Below are positions 1 through 9,060 of a DNA stretch of 64,000 nucleotides, one piece after another; position 1 is the stretch's first letter, and each line of letters starts with the position of its first letter. The notes under the pieces were generated by a model, which saw nothing but the letters and a program-made list of their open reading frames with translations, ran no database searches and was not told the origin of the DNA. This DNA comes from Labia minor (Eukaryota > Arthropoda > Insecta > Dermaptera > Spongiphoridae), in contig OY720350.1 in assembly GCA_963082975.1 (NCBI GenBank), positions 52,344,734-52,408,733 of the forward strand. Reading direction: 5' to 3'. Made by a program: the position numbers and the translations under genes.

Positions 1-2651
1 TCTTTATTGTAAATGATCTTTTCAGATTTTATACTGGCTATTAATTAAAAATAAAAACAAAAAACAAATCTAGATCAAAAAATTTTACAAACGGTTTAGT
101 CCTTTTTATGATTTCTCGGCTAATTCTGCAGTAAGAGAATGCATTCTTCCGAAGATTTACGTAAATTCTTATTCTTTCTTGATGTTTTCTTGCATATTGT
201 TTTTTCTTAAATTGGCCACTAATTCTATGTTCAAGTCTCTATGTTACGTACATTTCACTCAACTCAGACTATGCTTCTATGAATTTTGGTGTTAGATAGT
301 TTTTCCCACAATTGTGCTTATGGGTCTTAATATTTGCATTTAAATCATGATTTTGTTTTCAATTTCCAATTTTGAATATTTGCCCATTAGCCATTGATTA
401 TTTTACTAATTTTTCTTGTCTTCTCATATTGAAAAATAATTAAGACAATTCTATTTTGTTTTTTTCGTTATATCATTCACACATTTCTAATCATCTAATT
501 CTTATTGTACTCTAATTATATTGCCCTCCCTTCTCTTCACCGAACATCCAACAATATTTTTGATATAGGAATTGGTGGCATTATATGGCAAACATACAAA
601 GATCGCACCTCGTCAAGTTCATTTAGATATTTAAGAATAAATAAAAATAATTCAAAATCATTCTGAGAAAGCTGGCAAAATGGAGATTTATTCCATTCTT
701 ATTCTTTTTTCTTTTTGAAAAATTTAAATCATTTCATAAGTTAAATAATTTATCTCATAAAAATTTAAATATAATATTTTCTTCTAAATCTTTTAAATAT
801 ATTATTTATTTTAGAAAATTCTGAAGAGGGGAAAGGGGCAATATAATTATAATTTTGTTATTCTCTCTCTCTATTCAAATTATAATTATTTTAATGAATT
901 AATAAAATTTTCCTGGGAATACATGTGAACCTTTATTTTTTCCAAATAATTTTAATAGGAAAAATACCAAAAAAAAAAAATTGACAAATAAAATTAAAAT
1001 TAGATTTTAAATAAAAAATTTGATATTTTATTTTTGAAAAGAAATTTAATATATATAAACATCTATTAAATATATTTATTTTCTCTCTCTCTCTCTCTCT
1101 CTTTGTCTAATGTTTTATTCAATTTAGTTATTTTGTTTCATTTTATTTAATAAAATCTCTCTTTTGAAATATTTTTTTTTTTAAAGAATTCTTTAAACTT
1201 GTACTATTTCATTCCAATTACAATAATATTCCAATTATAGGTTATTTGAAAAATAATGAACTATCTATTCTTTTAAAACATTAAAATACAAAAATTATTT
1301 AATATTTCTGTTTTATCATTTATTTTATTTGAGTTAATTTAATAATAACCATTTATTTTGTTATATATACTAAAATTTAGATAGAAATGCTTTAATTTAG
1401 TGAAATAATTATGTATTCTATTAAATTAAATTATTCCTAATAATATTATCAAGATAACTCTGAAGATTATCATTCCTCCCTTCTTCCTGTGCTCATTTTA
1501 TATTCGTCTTCTTACCACCTCCATCTTTTCAAATTTCATATTTAAACTTCATCATTTTTATGGTTCTTTTCTGATCAATATAATGTGATTTTTCTTTTTT
1601 GTTAAAATTAAAGAAATTAATTTATTTATATTAATGAATAATAATAAACACATTTCATTTAGTGAAATTTAATTAATTTATTTATTTTTATGATCTGAAT
1701 ATTTTTTTTTTTTATTAATTATTTGTGACAATTTGAAATATTATATTTTTATTTTAAATTTTAGAATTTAATAAATTATTTCATTTTTTTAATTTTTAAT
1801 TTTTTTGGTTATCCGATGTCAGGGACAAAAGGTGAATGTTGAAAAGATGATTGGATTGCTTCGAAACTTGTTTTTTTTTTTTATTATTATTTAATTCGTC
1901 GACGAAAGCCATTTGGGTCAAAATTTTTATTCATTTCCATATTCCTTTTAAAGTAAAAGGGAGAATGGGCTGTTATATGAGAAAGCAACCGGCTTCCCAC
2001 TCATCATCACTAATCATTGACCTCACCATATTATCTCCCAAGAAAAAAAAAAAAAAAATAAAACATTCACCCATCCCCATTCAAGGTTAACTTTGTTAAC
2101 TTTTCAGAAAAATATTTTATAGATTTTTTTTTCTTTTATAAATACATACTTTCGCTTTGGTCTAAATTGTGATTTTGAAAATACAAATCATTTGTTAATC
2201 GTGATATAGTTTTCTAAGTATTTTTTTTATATATATTAAAAAAAAAATATATAAATTTATTAAATCCAAGCCTTTTTCTTAAATTGCATAATTGCCTGTG
2301 AAAACCTCGCCTTTGTTAGTAATTTTATTTTTAAGAAATCTAAATTATCATAATTAGCTTAAAAATGCCTCCTATTCTATTAGTAGAATATTAAAAAAAA
2401 ATATATATTTTTCAAATATAAGAATATTTCAATTTTTAAAAAAAGTAAAATTTATCAATAAATAAATTATTCTAAAAAACATATAAAATCCTATTTTTTC
2501 CTATATCATATAATTAAATTACATAAAAACATTCATTAATTAATGTTTTTATACACTTATATTTAAATATTCATAAATATCAAATAAAAAATATTACAAT
2601 ATTAATATTCTCAAAAATTAATGTTTTTTTTATTTTATCAACATATATATA
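1..2651. other. A+T-rich sequence, no gene seen
   Basis: The stretch is low-complexity A+T-rich DNA with a (TC)n tract at about 1082-1102 and A or T runs throughout. The short open frame at 1851-2090 is largely encoded by poly-T and poly-A tracts and is not credible as a gene. I see no element ends here. Confidence 0.6.
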
Positions 2652-3155
2652 TGTGGGAATGGAGCCTTTTGGCTCATCACCGTCCGAATCAGCAAACGCC
2701 TGGCGCATCTTACTGCCTCAATGTCTGCCATTCTCAACCACAATATCATCGGAGTTGGTACTTCCTCTCAACGCCGCTCCAAGCAGCGAACGCCCCAGAC
2801 GCCGTCGCCGCCTCCCCACCATGCGCTACCATCACCGTCGCCGCCATTCTCCCACTCCACGCCACCGACCAATAGCAACCGAGTTCCAGCTGTTTGGACT
2901 TCCTTTTAAAAGGGACACCGGCACGATTCGAGTTTAGTATATAGTCAGATTTCAGTCAGTTTACAGTTAAGAGTTTATTCAGTCTTTTGTACATCGCCAG
3001 AAGTATTCAAGAAACGAAGAAGTTACGATTTCATTTATCTTTACACTGTATTTTTATCTTGTTCATCTTTATTCAATAAAACGATATTTTTGCAACCATT
3101 TAAACAAAACAGATATTTTTTGCTAAACAACCCCTAGACAACGAAATTCCCTACA
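2652..3155 (+). repeat. 5' LTR
   Basis: This 504-bp repeat has TG and CA ends. It is far richer in G+C than its surroundings over its first ~280 bp. A TATA-like TTTAAAA lies at about 2905-2911, arthropod initiator-like TCAGT motifs lie near 2952-2960, and AATAAA lies at 3075-3080. U3 is therefore roughly 2652-2940 and R/U5 follows. U3 carries an open frame encoding an Arg/His-rich peptide, which in the 3' copy is fused to the internal ORF. Confidence 0.92.
2905..2911 (+). promoter_or_regulatory. TATA-like box of the 5' LTR promoter
   Basis: TTTAAAA lies inside a CCTTTTAAAAGG palindrome, about 25-50 bp upstream of TCAGT initiator-like motifs. The same motif is at 5227-5233 in the 3' LTR, where it overlaps the end of the coding frame. 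The promoter role is inferred from position only. Confidence 0.55.
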
Positions 3156-3158
3156 AAT

Positions 3159-3176
3159 TGGAGGCTCAGTCCGTGA
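3159..3176 (+). other. Primer-binding-site-like sequence
   Basis: TGGAGGCTCAGTCCGTGA starts three bases after the 5' LTR, where a tRNA 3' end would prime minus-strand synthesis. The leading TGG pairs with a tRNA CCA end, and TGGAGG would fit some Gln or Ala tRNAs. The rest does not match a tRNA I can name. Confidence 0.55.
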
Positions 3177-3222
3177 TTGAAAACAACTCGTTTATCGTTC
3201 GGGCAAAAGAAGATTCCTAGAC

Positions 3223-3478
3223 TTGTTCACTCTCAAGATTTTATGTGAATAATCTTCAAGCAAAGATACAAGATTCAAGATTCAAGTCTTATTCACGTTC
3301 AAGATTTTTGTGAATAATTCTAAAGAAAAGATACAAGATTCAAGATTGAAGATTTATTTACTCTCAAGATTTTTGTGAATAATTGTCAAGGAAAAGATAC
3401 AAGATTTAAGATTGAAAACTTATTCACTTTCAAGATTTTTTTGTGAATAATCAGCAAGAAAGAAAATACAAGATTTAA
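3223..3478 (+). repeat. Four-unit tandem repeat in the leader of the LTR element
   Basis: Four imperfect units of 64-66 bp lie between the primer-binding-like site and the ORF, beginning near 3227, 3291, 3356 and 3422. Each has the pattern TTCAC, then (T)CAAGATTTT, then GTGAA, so each can fold into a short hairpin with a CAAGATTTT-type loop. The third unit has a changed first arm. Each unit is followed by several AAGAT(A/T)CAAGAT repeats. The position matches that of a retroelement leader or packaging region; that role is inference. Confidence 0.8.
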
Positions 3479-3513
3479 TACAGTAAAGATTAAAGAAATA
3501 AAAATATATTAAG

Positions 3514-5259
3514 ATGTTGAATTTGTTTTTTTTTCCAAAAATCGCAAAAAACATCAATGAGGCCAAACCATATGAATTGAAAGGATTAAAAACGATAATA
3601 ACGGGTGACGCAACATGCCGCCTCAGTAGAAAAACCCTACTCAACTTTGAAGGGTTCAACTTTGTTGAAGGTTCTGAGGAATACGAAAAGAAAAATGAAG
3701 AATTAAAGGAAAAACTTACCAGTAAGCAACTACGTCGAACATCTAATATACTCAATCTTCCTGAGCAAGACAGCGACGAACTAATCAGAGGTAACATTCT
3801 ATCTTGGTTATGTACACTGGACGAAGATGATGAAGAAGAAGAAAAAGAAGAGACTGATAAGAAAGAATCTAATAAAAAAGAAGAGACTGAAAAGAAAGAA
3901 TCTAATAAAAAAGAAGAGACTGATAAGAAAGAATCTGATAAAAAAGAAGATACTGAAAAGAAAGAATCTGATAAAAAAGAAGATACTGAAAAGAAAGAAT
4001 CTGATGAAAAAGAAGATACTGAAAAGAAAGAATCTGATAAAAAAGAAGATACTGAAAAGAAAGAATCTAATAAAAAAGAAAAAACTCAAAAGAAAGAATC
4101 GGAGAAAATAGAAGAGACTGAAAAGAAAGAATCTATTAAAAAAGAAAAAACTGGAAAGAAAGAATCGGAGAAAATAGAAGAGACTGAGAAGAAAGAATCT
4201 AATAAAAAAGAAAAAACTCAAAAGAAAGAATCGGAGAAAATAGAAGAGACTGATAAGAAAGAATCTGATAAAAAAGAAGAGACTGAAAAGAAAGAATCTA
4301 ATAAAAAAGGAGAGATTGAAAAAGAGGAAGTCAAAGAAGAAAAGAATGAAGTTAAAGAATCTCTAACGACTGATAATGAAAAAAAGACCGAAAGTGAAGT
4401 TAATGAAGAGGATAAAGTAAATGACGATGAATCAATGGAAGTTGATAAGGATGAAAGCACTTCAGAAGATCGAAATAAAACGATCCGTGAAGAAGAGATT
4501 GATCCCAATGATAAAATGTTTTATCTTGATGAAACAATGCCTGAAAGTGAAGATGGTGAGAAAGACAGTGAAGAAGATGACGTTACTAATTTAAAATTCG
4601 CCTGGAAAGTTTTAAAATTGGCAAAAGTGATTTATGAAAAACAAGCAAATGAAGGAAATAAAGAAACAAAATTAAATTTAGAAAATGTTTTTTTAAAATT
4701 AGACGAAATTAAAGAAGAAAGTTCTAACGATAATGATAAAACACAAACTGCAAGTAAAGTTGAAACTGAGGATAGTGTTTTAAATAAAGAAAATGAAGAT
4801 TTTAATGTGGATTTAAATTTAGAAACAGGGATAAATGATTTATCCAAATCACAAGATATACTATTTTACGTGAAGAAAAAAATCGATAAATATCGAAAAA
4901 CGAAGGCGAAGTGGAGAGATAAGGAAAAGAAGATTAACGTATTCGAGGCCGAATACATCGCAGGACGGCCGAATGTGGGAATGGAGCCTTTTGGCTCATC
5001 ACCGTCCGAATCAGCAAACGCCTGGCGCATCTTACTGCCTCAATGTCTGCCATTCTCAACCACAATATCATCGGAGTTGGTACTTCCTCTCAACGCCGCT
5101 CCAAGCAGCGAACGCCCCAGACGCCGTCGCCGCCTCCCCACCATGCGCTACCATCACCGTCGCCGCCATTCTCCCACTCCACGCCACCGACCAATAGCAA
5201 CCGAGTTCCAGCTGTTTGGACTTCCTTTTAAAAGGGACACCGGCACGATTCGAGTTTAG
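3514..5259 (+). CDS. DEK-like/NASP-like chimeric protein encoded by an LTR element
   Basis: This is an intron-free frame of 581 codons. The ATG at 3514 has a purine at -3 (AAGATGT) and is the first ATG after the leader repeats in this frame. Residues ~20-105 resemble the SAP-type DNA-binding region of DEK: the spacing GF-x-F-x2-GS-x2-Y-x-KK-x-E-x-LK at ~47-65, followed by a helix ending ILSWL at ~94-99. Residues 112-265 are fourteen 11-residue units such as EETEKKESNKK. An acidic stretch follows. At ~359-408, NLKFAWKVLKLAKVIYEKQ and, after a gap, FLKLDEI resemble the NASP segment whose TPR helices bind histones. Residues 488-581 are encoded by the 3' LTR and include RRRRR and HHRRRH. DEK and NASP are both nuclear histone chaperones. 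Family assignments come from motif memory, DEK stronger than NASP. No gag or pol motif was seen. Whether protein is made is unknown. Confidence 0.8.
   Translation: MLNLFFFPKIAKNINEAKPYELKGLKTIITGDATCRLSRKTLLNFEGFNFVEGSEEYEKKNEELKEKLTSKQLRRTSNILNLPEQDSDELIRGNILSWLCTLDEDDEEEEKEETDKKESNKKEETEKKESNKKEETDKKESDKKEDTEKKESDKKEDTEKKESDEKEDTEKKESDKKEDTEKKESNKKEKTQKKESEKIEETEKKESIKKEKTGKKESEKIEETEKKESNKKEKTQKKESEKIEETDKKESDKKEETEKKESNKKGEIEKEEVKEEKNEVKESLTTDNEKKTESEVNEEDKVNDDESMEVDKDESTSEDRNKTIREEEIDPNDKMFYLDETMPESEDGEKDSEEDDVTNLKFAWKVLKLAKVIYEKQANEGNKETKLNLENVFLKLDEIKEESSNDNDKTQTASKVETEDSVLNKENEDFNVDLNLETGINDLSKSQDILFYVKKKIDKYRKTKAKWRDKEKKINVFEAEYIAGRPNVGMEPFGSSPSESANAWRILLPQCLPFSTTISSELVLPLNAAPSSERPRRRRRLPTMRYHHRRRHSPTPRHRPIATEFQLFGLPFKRDTGTIRV
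3847..4308 (+). repeat. 33-bp coding minisatellite (14 units)
   Basis: Fourteen in-frame 33-bp units encode 11-residue Lys/Glu-rich repeats. The varying positions are EET/EDT/EKT, then D/E/Q/G, KKES, and N/D/E/I followed by KK, EK or KI. Units 8-12 also show a 66-bp higher-order period in which EKT-type and EET-type units alternate, indicating unequal exchange or slippage. The region is charged and probably a long helix or disordered linker. Confidence 0.9.
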
Positions 5260-5477
5260 TATATAGTCAGATTTCAGTCAGTTTACAGTTAAGAGTTTAT
5301 TCAGTCTTTTGTACATCGCCAGAAGTATTCAAGAAACGAAGAAGTTACGATTTCATTTATCTTTACACTGTATTTTTATCTTGTTCATCTTTATTCAATA
5401 AAACGATATTTTTGCAACCATTTAAACAAAACAGATATTTTTTGCTAAACAACCCCTAGACAACGAAATTCCCTACA
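4974..5477 (+). repeat. 3' LTR
   Basis: This is a 504-bp copy of the 5' LTR with no difference found by eye. AATAAA is at 5397-5402 and would serve as the poly(A) signal. The first 286 bp are read in frame as the C-terminal tail of the internal protein, with stop TAG at 5257-5259. Confidence 0.92.
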
Positions 5478-6739
5478 TATATCTATATATATTACATACA
5501 TATAGATATAAAATTTTGTTTTTATTAATTAAAAAAAAATATATTTCAATACATTATGTTATTTTTTTCTCATAAATATCCTTGAATTAAATTATGATTT
5601 CTATTATATATATATATGCTATTTTTTATTTGTCAAATTATATTAATTTAAAATAATGGAGTAGATAAAAAAAAAATACATAAAAAAATGATAATATTAG
5701 AAAGAAATTAAAATAATAATTTAATGTTTTTAGATTTGAAATTATTTATTATATAATTCTGCACCAATATTAATTAAGAGTATTTATTTAGGATTATTAG
5801 TAGAGGATTGTGTGTGTGTGAATAGTAAATTGGAAAAAAAAACATAAGTAATCATAATTTATGCTATTGATCTTTTATCAATTATTTATAAAAATATTTA
5901 ATAATTTATCATAATACATATTTTAAATTCTAAAATAAAAATGGTGTACCTATTAATTAACTTTGATAAATTTTAATAAAAATTTTGAAATCAAATGACT
6001 AACAACAAAATGTTTTTGTAACATGATTGCTTGCTCTGGAGCCCTAAATAATAATTTGTACTTCATTTATTTAAAAAAAATTTAGGAATTAATTATAAAT
6101 TATGAAATATTCGATAATATTTTTTACCTAAAAAATTACAAGTTGTCATAACCATCAAAATTAATTAAGTCTGATTTAAATTGGGCATAAAAATTGAATA
6201 ATAAAATGAATAAAAAAAATGCTCTGATTACTATGCTTGGCATATTTTCAAGGTACCTACACTTCTTTATTAAATGAACATTAAACAATTTCTAAAACAA
6301 ATTTTCTATGTCTAATCGTGTGACAAAAAATAAAGCTGTGATCTACGTACCTAGACGTCGAGAGTTAAAACTTCACCCAGTTAAAAAAAAAACAATTTAA
6401 AAATTTATCTATTAAATTAAAAATAAATTAATAATGAAATTATAATAAAATATGTACTATTACTAAAATGTGCTTAGATTTAATTTGCCATGTATTTCTT
6501 TCTATTACACAATGGTTCTCATTTTTGGTAATTTATGCTTTTAATGATTACAATAATAGATAGTTGTTATGTGGATAATTCTAATTAAGAATATTTACAT
6601 AAAATCGTCATGTTGATTTGGAAGTATATTTTATTTTTAATTTTCTAATATATATTTTCTTTAATACAAAGTTGGATGATATTTTCTTCCCTTCCATATA
6701 GTAGAAAATTTAAAGGGATTTTTTTTATGATAAAAAGCA
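5478..6739. other. A+T-rich sequence, no gene seen
   Basis: It starts with the (TA)-rich flank of the LTR element and continues as unique A+T-rich DNA with many stops in all frames. No repeat family of the window was recognised in it. Confidence 0.6.
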
Positions 6740-6990
6740 TGATATATAAGAGAAGAATATTGGGTGGGAGAGGGAGAAAGAGGGAGACGAGTCGTGAGAC
6801 GTTATTGTATAAAGGATTCCAATGTGGATGGGAAATGTCTTGTCCTGGACAAGAAGCAAAGAATATCAATGAGAGTTTAAAACGAGATCCGGGAAAAGGA
6901 TTATTCAGGTATCGGAATCATCAGCAGCATCATTCAAACAGGAAACGATTTCACGATGAAGTTCATGCATGCCAGGAAAATACCATTAAC
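6740..6990. other. G+C-richer island
   Basis: This island is richer in G+C than its flanks and contains a near-perfect palindrome CTTGTCCTGGACAAG near 6839-6853. A 144-codon frame crosses it (6676-7110, +), but its ends run into A+T-rich low-complexity sequence and I recognise no domain. It may be a regulatory element or an exon. Confidence 0.35.
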
Positions 6991-7373
6991 ATTTCGTATA
7001 ACGATAGATACAATTATTATAGTAAAAAAATACAAAAAAATCAATCCATCAACATAAAAGAAAAAGAAGCAATATACATATATACATATAATATATTCAT
7101 TTTTAAATAACTTTCTCCCAAACATAACATAAGTATGTTTTATTTGATTTTGTTTTTCTAATTTTTCTCACTTATAATAAATAAAATTTTCTTATTGAAT
7201 TAATTACATTTTTTAGACTAGGTGAAAGGATCAATTTTCAGTTTTCATTGTAAAAATAAAATTTTCGAAAATATTAATAATGATGTTTGAACAGAAGGTA
7301 TACATTCTACAATTTAATATAATTATCAAATTAAATTTAATTACTTAAATAAAATTGTGACTAAATTAAAAAA

Positions 7374-7640
7374 TCTGGAGTATCTCCATTCGACTATCTC
7401 GCAAATTGGAATTGGAATAACTAACATATATTATATTTAAATTAAATTTAATTAATTATAATTTAAAATTAATAAATAGTATTTATTAAACCAGCGCGTG
7501 TTTGGCTCTTTGTTGATGCCACCACGTCATGTGCTGACGCGTTATTTGCAGTCGTGTTAAAAAATTAAAAATCCGGTACTTTCAGTGATTCAATCAAGCT
7601 GAAATCCTATATATATAGCAGTTTTATACAATTTTTAATC
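7374..7640 (-). mobile_element. Helentron-like family A, truncated copy
   Basis: The copy starts at its hairpin end (TCTGGAGTATCTCCATTCG) with the subterminal CTATCTCGC. It carries the family landmarks CCAGCGCGTGTTTGGCTC, CCACGTCATG and CAATCAAGCTGAAAT, then stops short of the other terminus and runs into a (TA)n tract at 7651-7675. Another copy begins 75 bp further on. Confidence 0.8.
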
Positions 7641-7715
7641 TGATCAGAAATATATATATATATATATATATATATTTAAATCCACCGCAAGCTAAAAAAT
7701 CACATTTTCAAAAAA

Positions 7716-8029
7716 TCTGGAGTGTCTCCACTCGACTATCTCGCATATTTGAATTGGATTAATTAACATATATTATTTTTATATTAAATTTAATTAATTA
7801 AAAATTCTAAAAAAAAAAATTAATATATATTAAACCAGCGCATGTTTGACTCTTTGTTGATGGCACCACGTCACGTGTTGGCACGTGAGATTTTCAGTGT
7901 TAAAAAATTAATTTTGGTACTTTCAGCGATTCAATCAAGCTGAAATTATATATATATAGCAGTTTTATACAATTTTTAATCATGTGAAAAACTATCAAAC
8001 ATATATTTTTGTCTCTGACCAGATAGTAA
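7716..8029 (-). mobile_element. Helentron-like family A, internally deleted copy
   Basis: Both ends are present. The left hairpin end is TCTGGAGTGTCTCCACTCG and the right end is CAGATAGTAA, but the ~300 bp that carries the CA microsatellite in longer copies is missing. It is about 314 bp against ~615 bp for the copies at 35001 and 36397. With the copy at 7374 it forms a head-to-tail pair. Confidence 0.85.
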
Positions 8030-8839
8030 AAAAAAATATATATAAATAATCATAAATAATTATTAGCAATATAATTGAAGAACAATTTTTTTCATTTGTA
8101 AGTCAGCATATCTCATTTCGAAATCAATTGCAATAATTTAATTCACACTCTCGAAAGATATTTTATTTGAATTATTATATTTATTTATTATCACCCATGA
8201 CCACTTAACCAAATGTAAAAATACATATTAATTCAAATTTATTAATTTTTAAGTAATTTAATTTAATAATGTATATTTACTATATATATAATTATGTTTG
8301 TTTTTTTTTTACTTCTCAGACTTTTTTAATTTTATAATATTTAACTTAAGTTAATATAAGGTATAAATCTATATTTATTTGATTACTTGACTCTCATTCA
8401 TAAACAAAACGTAGTAGTAAAAGTGAATTATGGAATTCCCTCAAACAAGATTAAAAGTTGTGTAAATTTATAAAAAAAATATAAAATTAAAAAAAAAATA
8501 TTAAAATAGTTAATAATTTATTTTACTAAAAATAATCCTACTCTTTCTACCAGGAATTTTTGTAATAGATACAAATCTAATAAAAATGTATATTTTTTGG
8601 TAACCATTTTTGAAATTTACTTTATTATGGAATGTCAAATCAATTTTCAATTTTTTAACTTTCTTACAACTAATCCATTTAAGCAATGATTGTTTTTTTT
8701 TTCTTATTAATTAAATTAATATTATTTTTCTGGTATTGGCTTAATTTGTATTTTTATACATATTATGTATAATTATTTACAAAAAAAAGTAACCTATCTT
8801 AACAGATATTGTTGAATAGATTTAATTCTAATATTACAC
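8030..8839. other. A+T-rich sequence, no gene seen
   Basis: This is unique A+T-rich DNA with poly-A and poly-T runs. No open frame or repeat end is supported. Confidence 0.6.
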
Positions 8840-9060
8840 ATCCAAATTTCCAACCTCCCCCACCCCATGCATTTCTCCCAAATTACCTATTACCACTTTT
8901 CAATGATATCATCACACGTTTTACTAGCAGATAAAAGATAAAATAGAACCTTTTTTCCCTGTTGGCATTTGGTTTGGTGATTCACTAAGTGAACTCCACC
9001 TGGGAGTTTTATCCTTTCCGCCACTCATTCACTCACTGACTCATCTTTGCAAAATTTATA
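8840..9060. other. G+C-richer island, possible regulatory element
   Basis: It contains two AGATAA-type (GATA factor) motifs close together near 8930-8942, and a partial palindrome around GATTCACTAAGTGAAC. It has no long open frame. The regulatory role is inferred only from composition and motif clustering. Confidence 0.3.

Larger units (their letters stand above)
2652..5477 (+). mobile_element. Complete non-autonomous LTR retrotransposon carrying host-like chromatin gene segments
   Basis: The element is 2826 bp: two 504-bp direct repeats (2652-3155 and 4974-5477) flanking 1818 bp of internal sequence. The repeats begin TGTGGGAATGG and end CCCTACA, and I found no difference between them by eye, so the insertion is recent. 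TATA on both sides (2648-2651 and 5478-5481) fits a 4-bp target duplication, but the flanks are (TA)-rich so this is weak. A primer-binding-like stretch starting TGGAGG follows the 5' LTR after a 3-base spacer. No polypurine tract is visible before the 3' LTR, where the sequence is GACGGCCGAA. There is no gag or pol, so it must be moved by enzymes of another element. Its one long frame resembles DEK and NASP pieces rather than a retroviral protein. It is a TRIM- or LARD-like element with captured cellular sequence. Confidence 0.9.

Noticed and set aside
2652-2937. The open frames in the 5' LTR as separate genes
   Set aside because: They are the U3 copy of the tail encoded in the 3' LTR; there is no evidence for independent translation, and G+C-rich U3 stays open by chance in several frames.
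3808-4221. Phe/Ile-rich minus-strand frame and a Lys-rich second plus frame
   Set aside because: Both are shadows of the 33-bp coding repeat.
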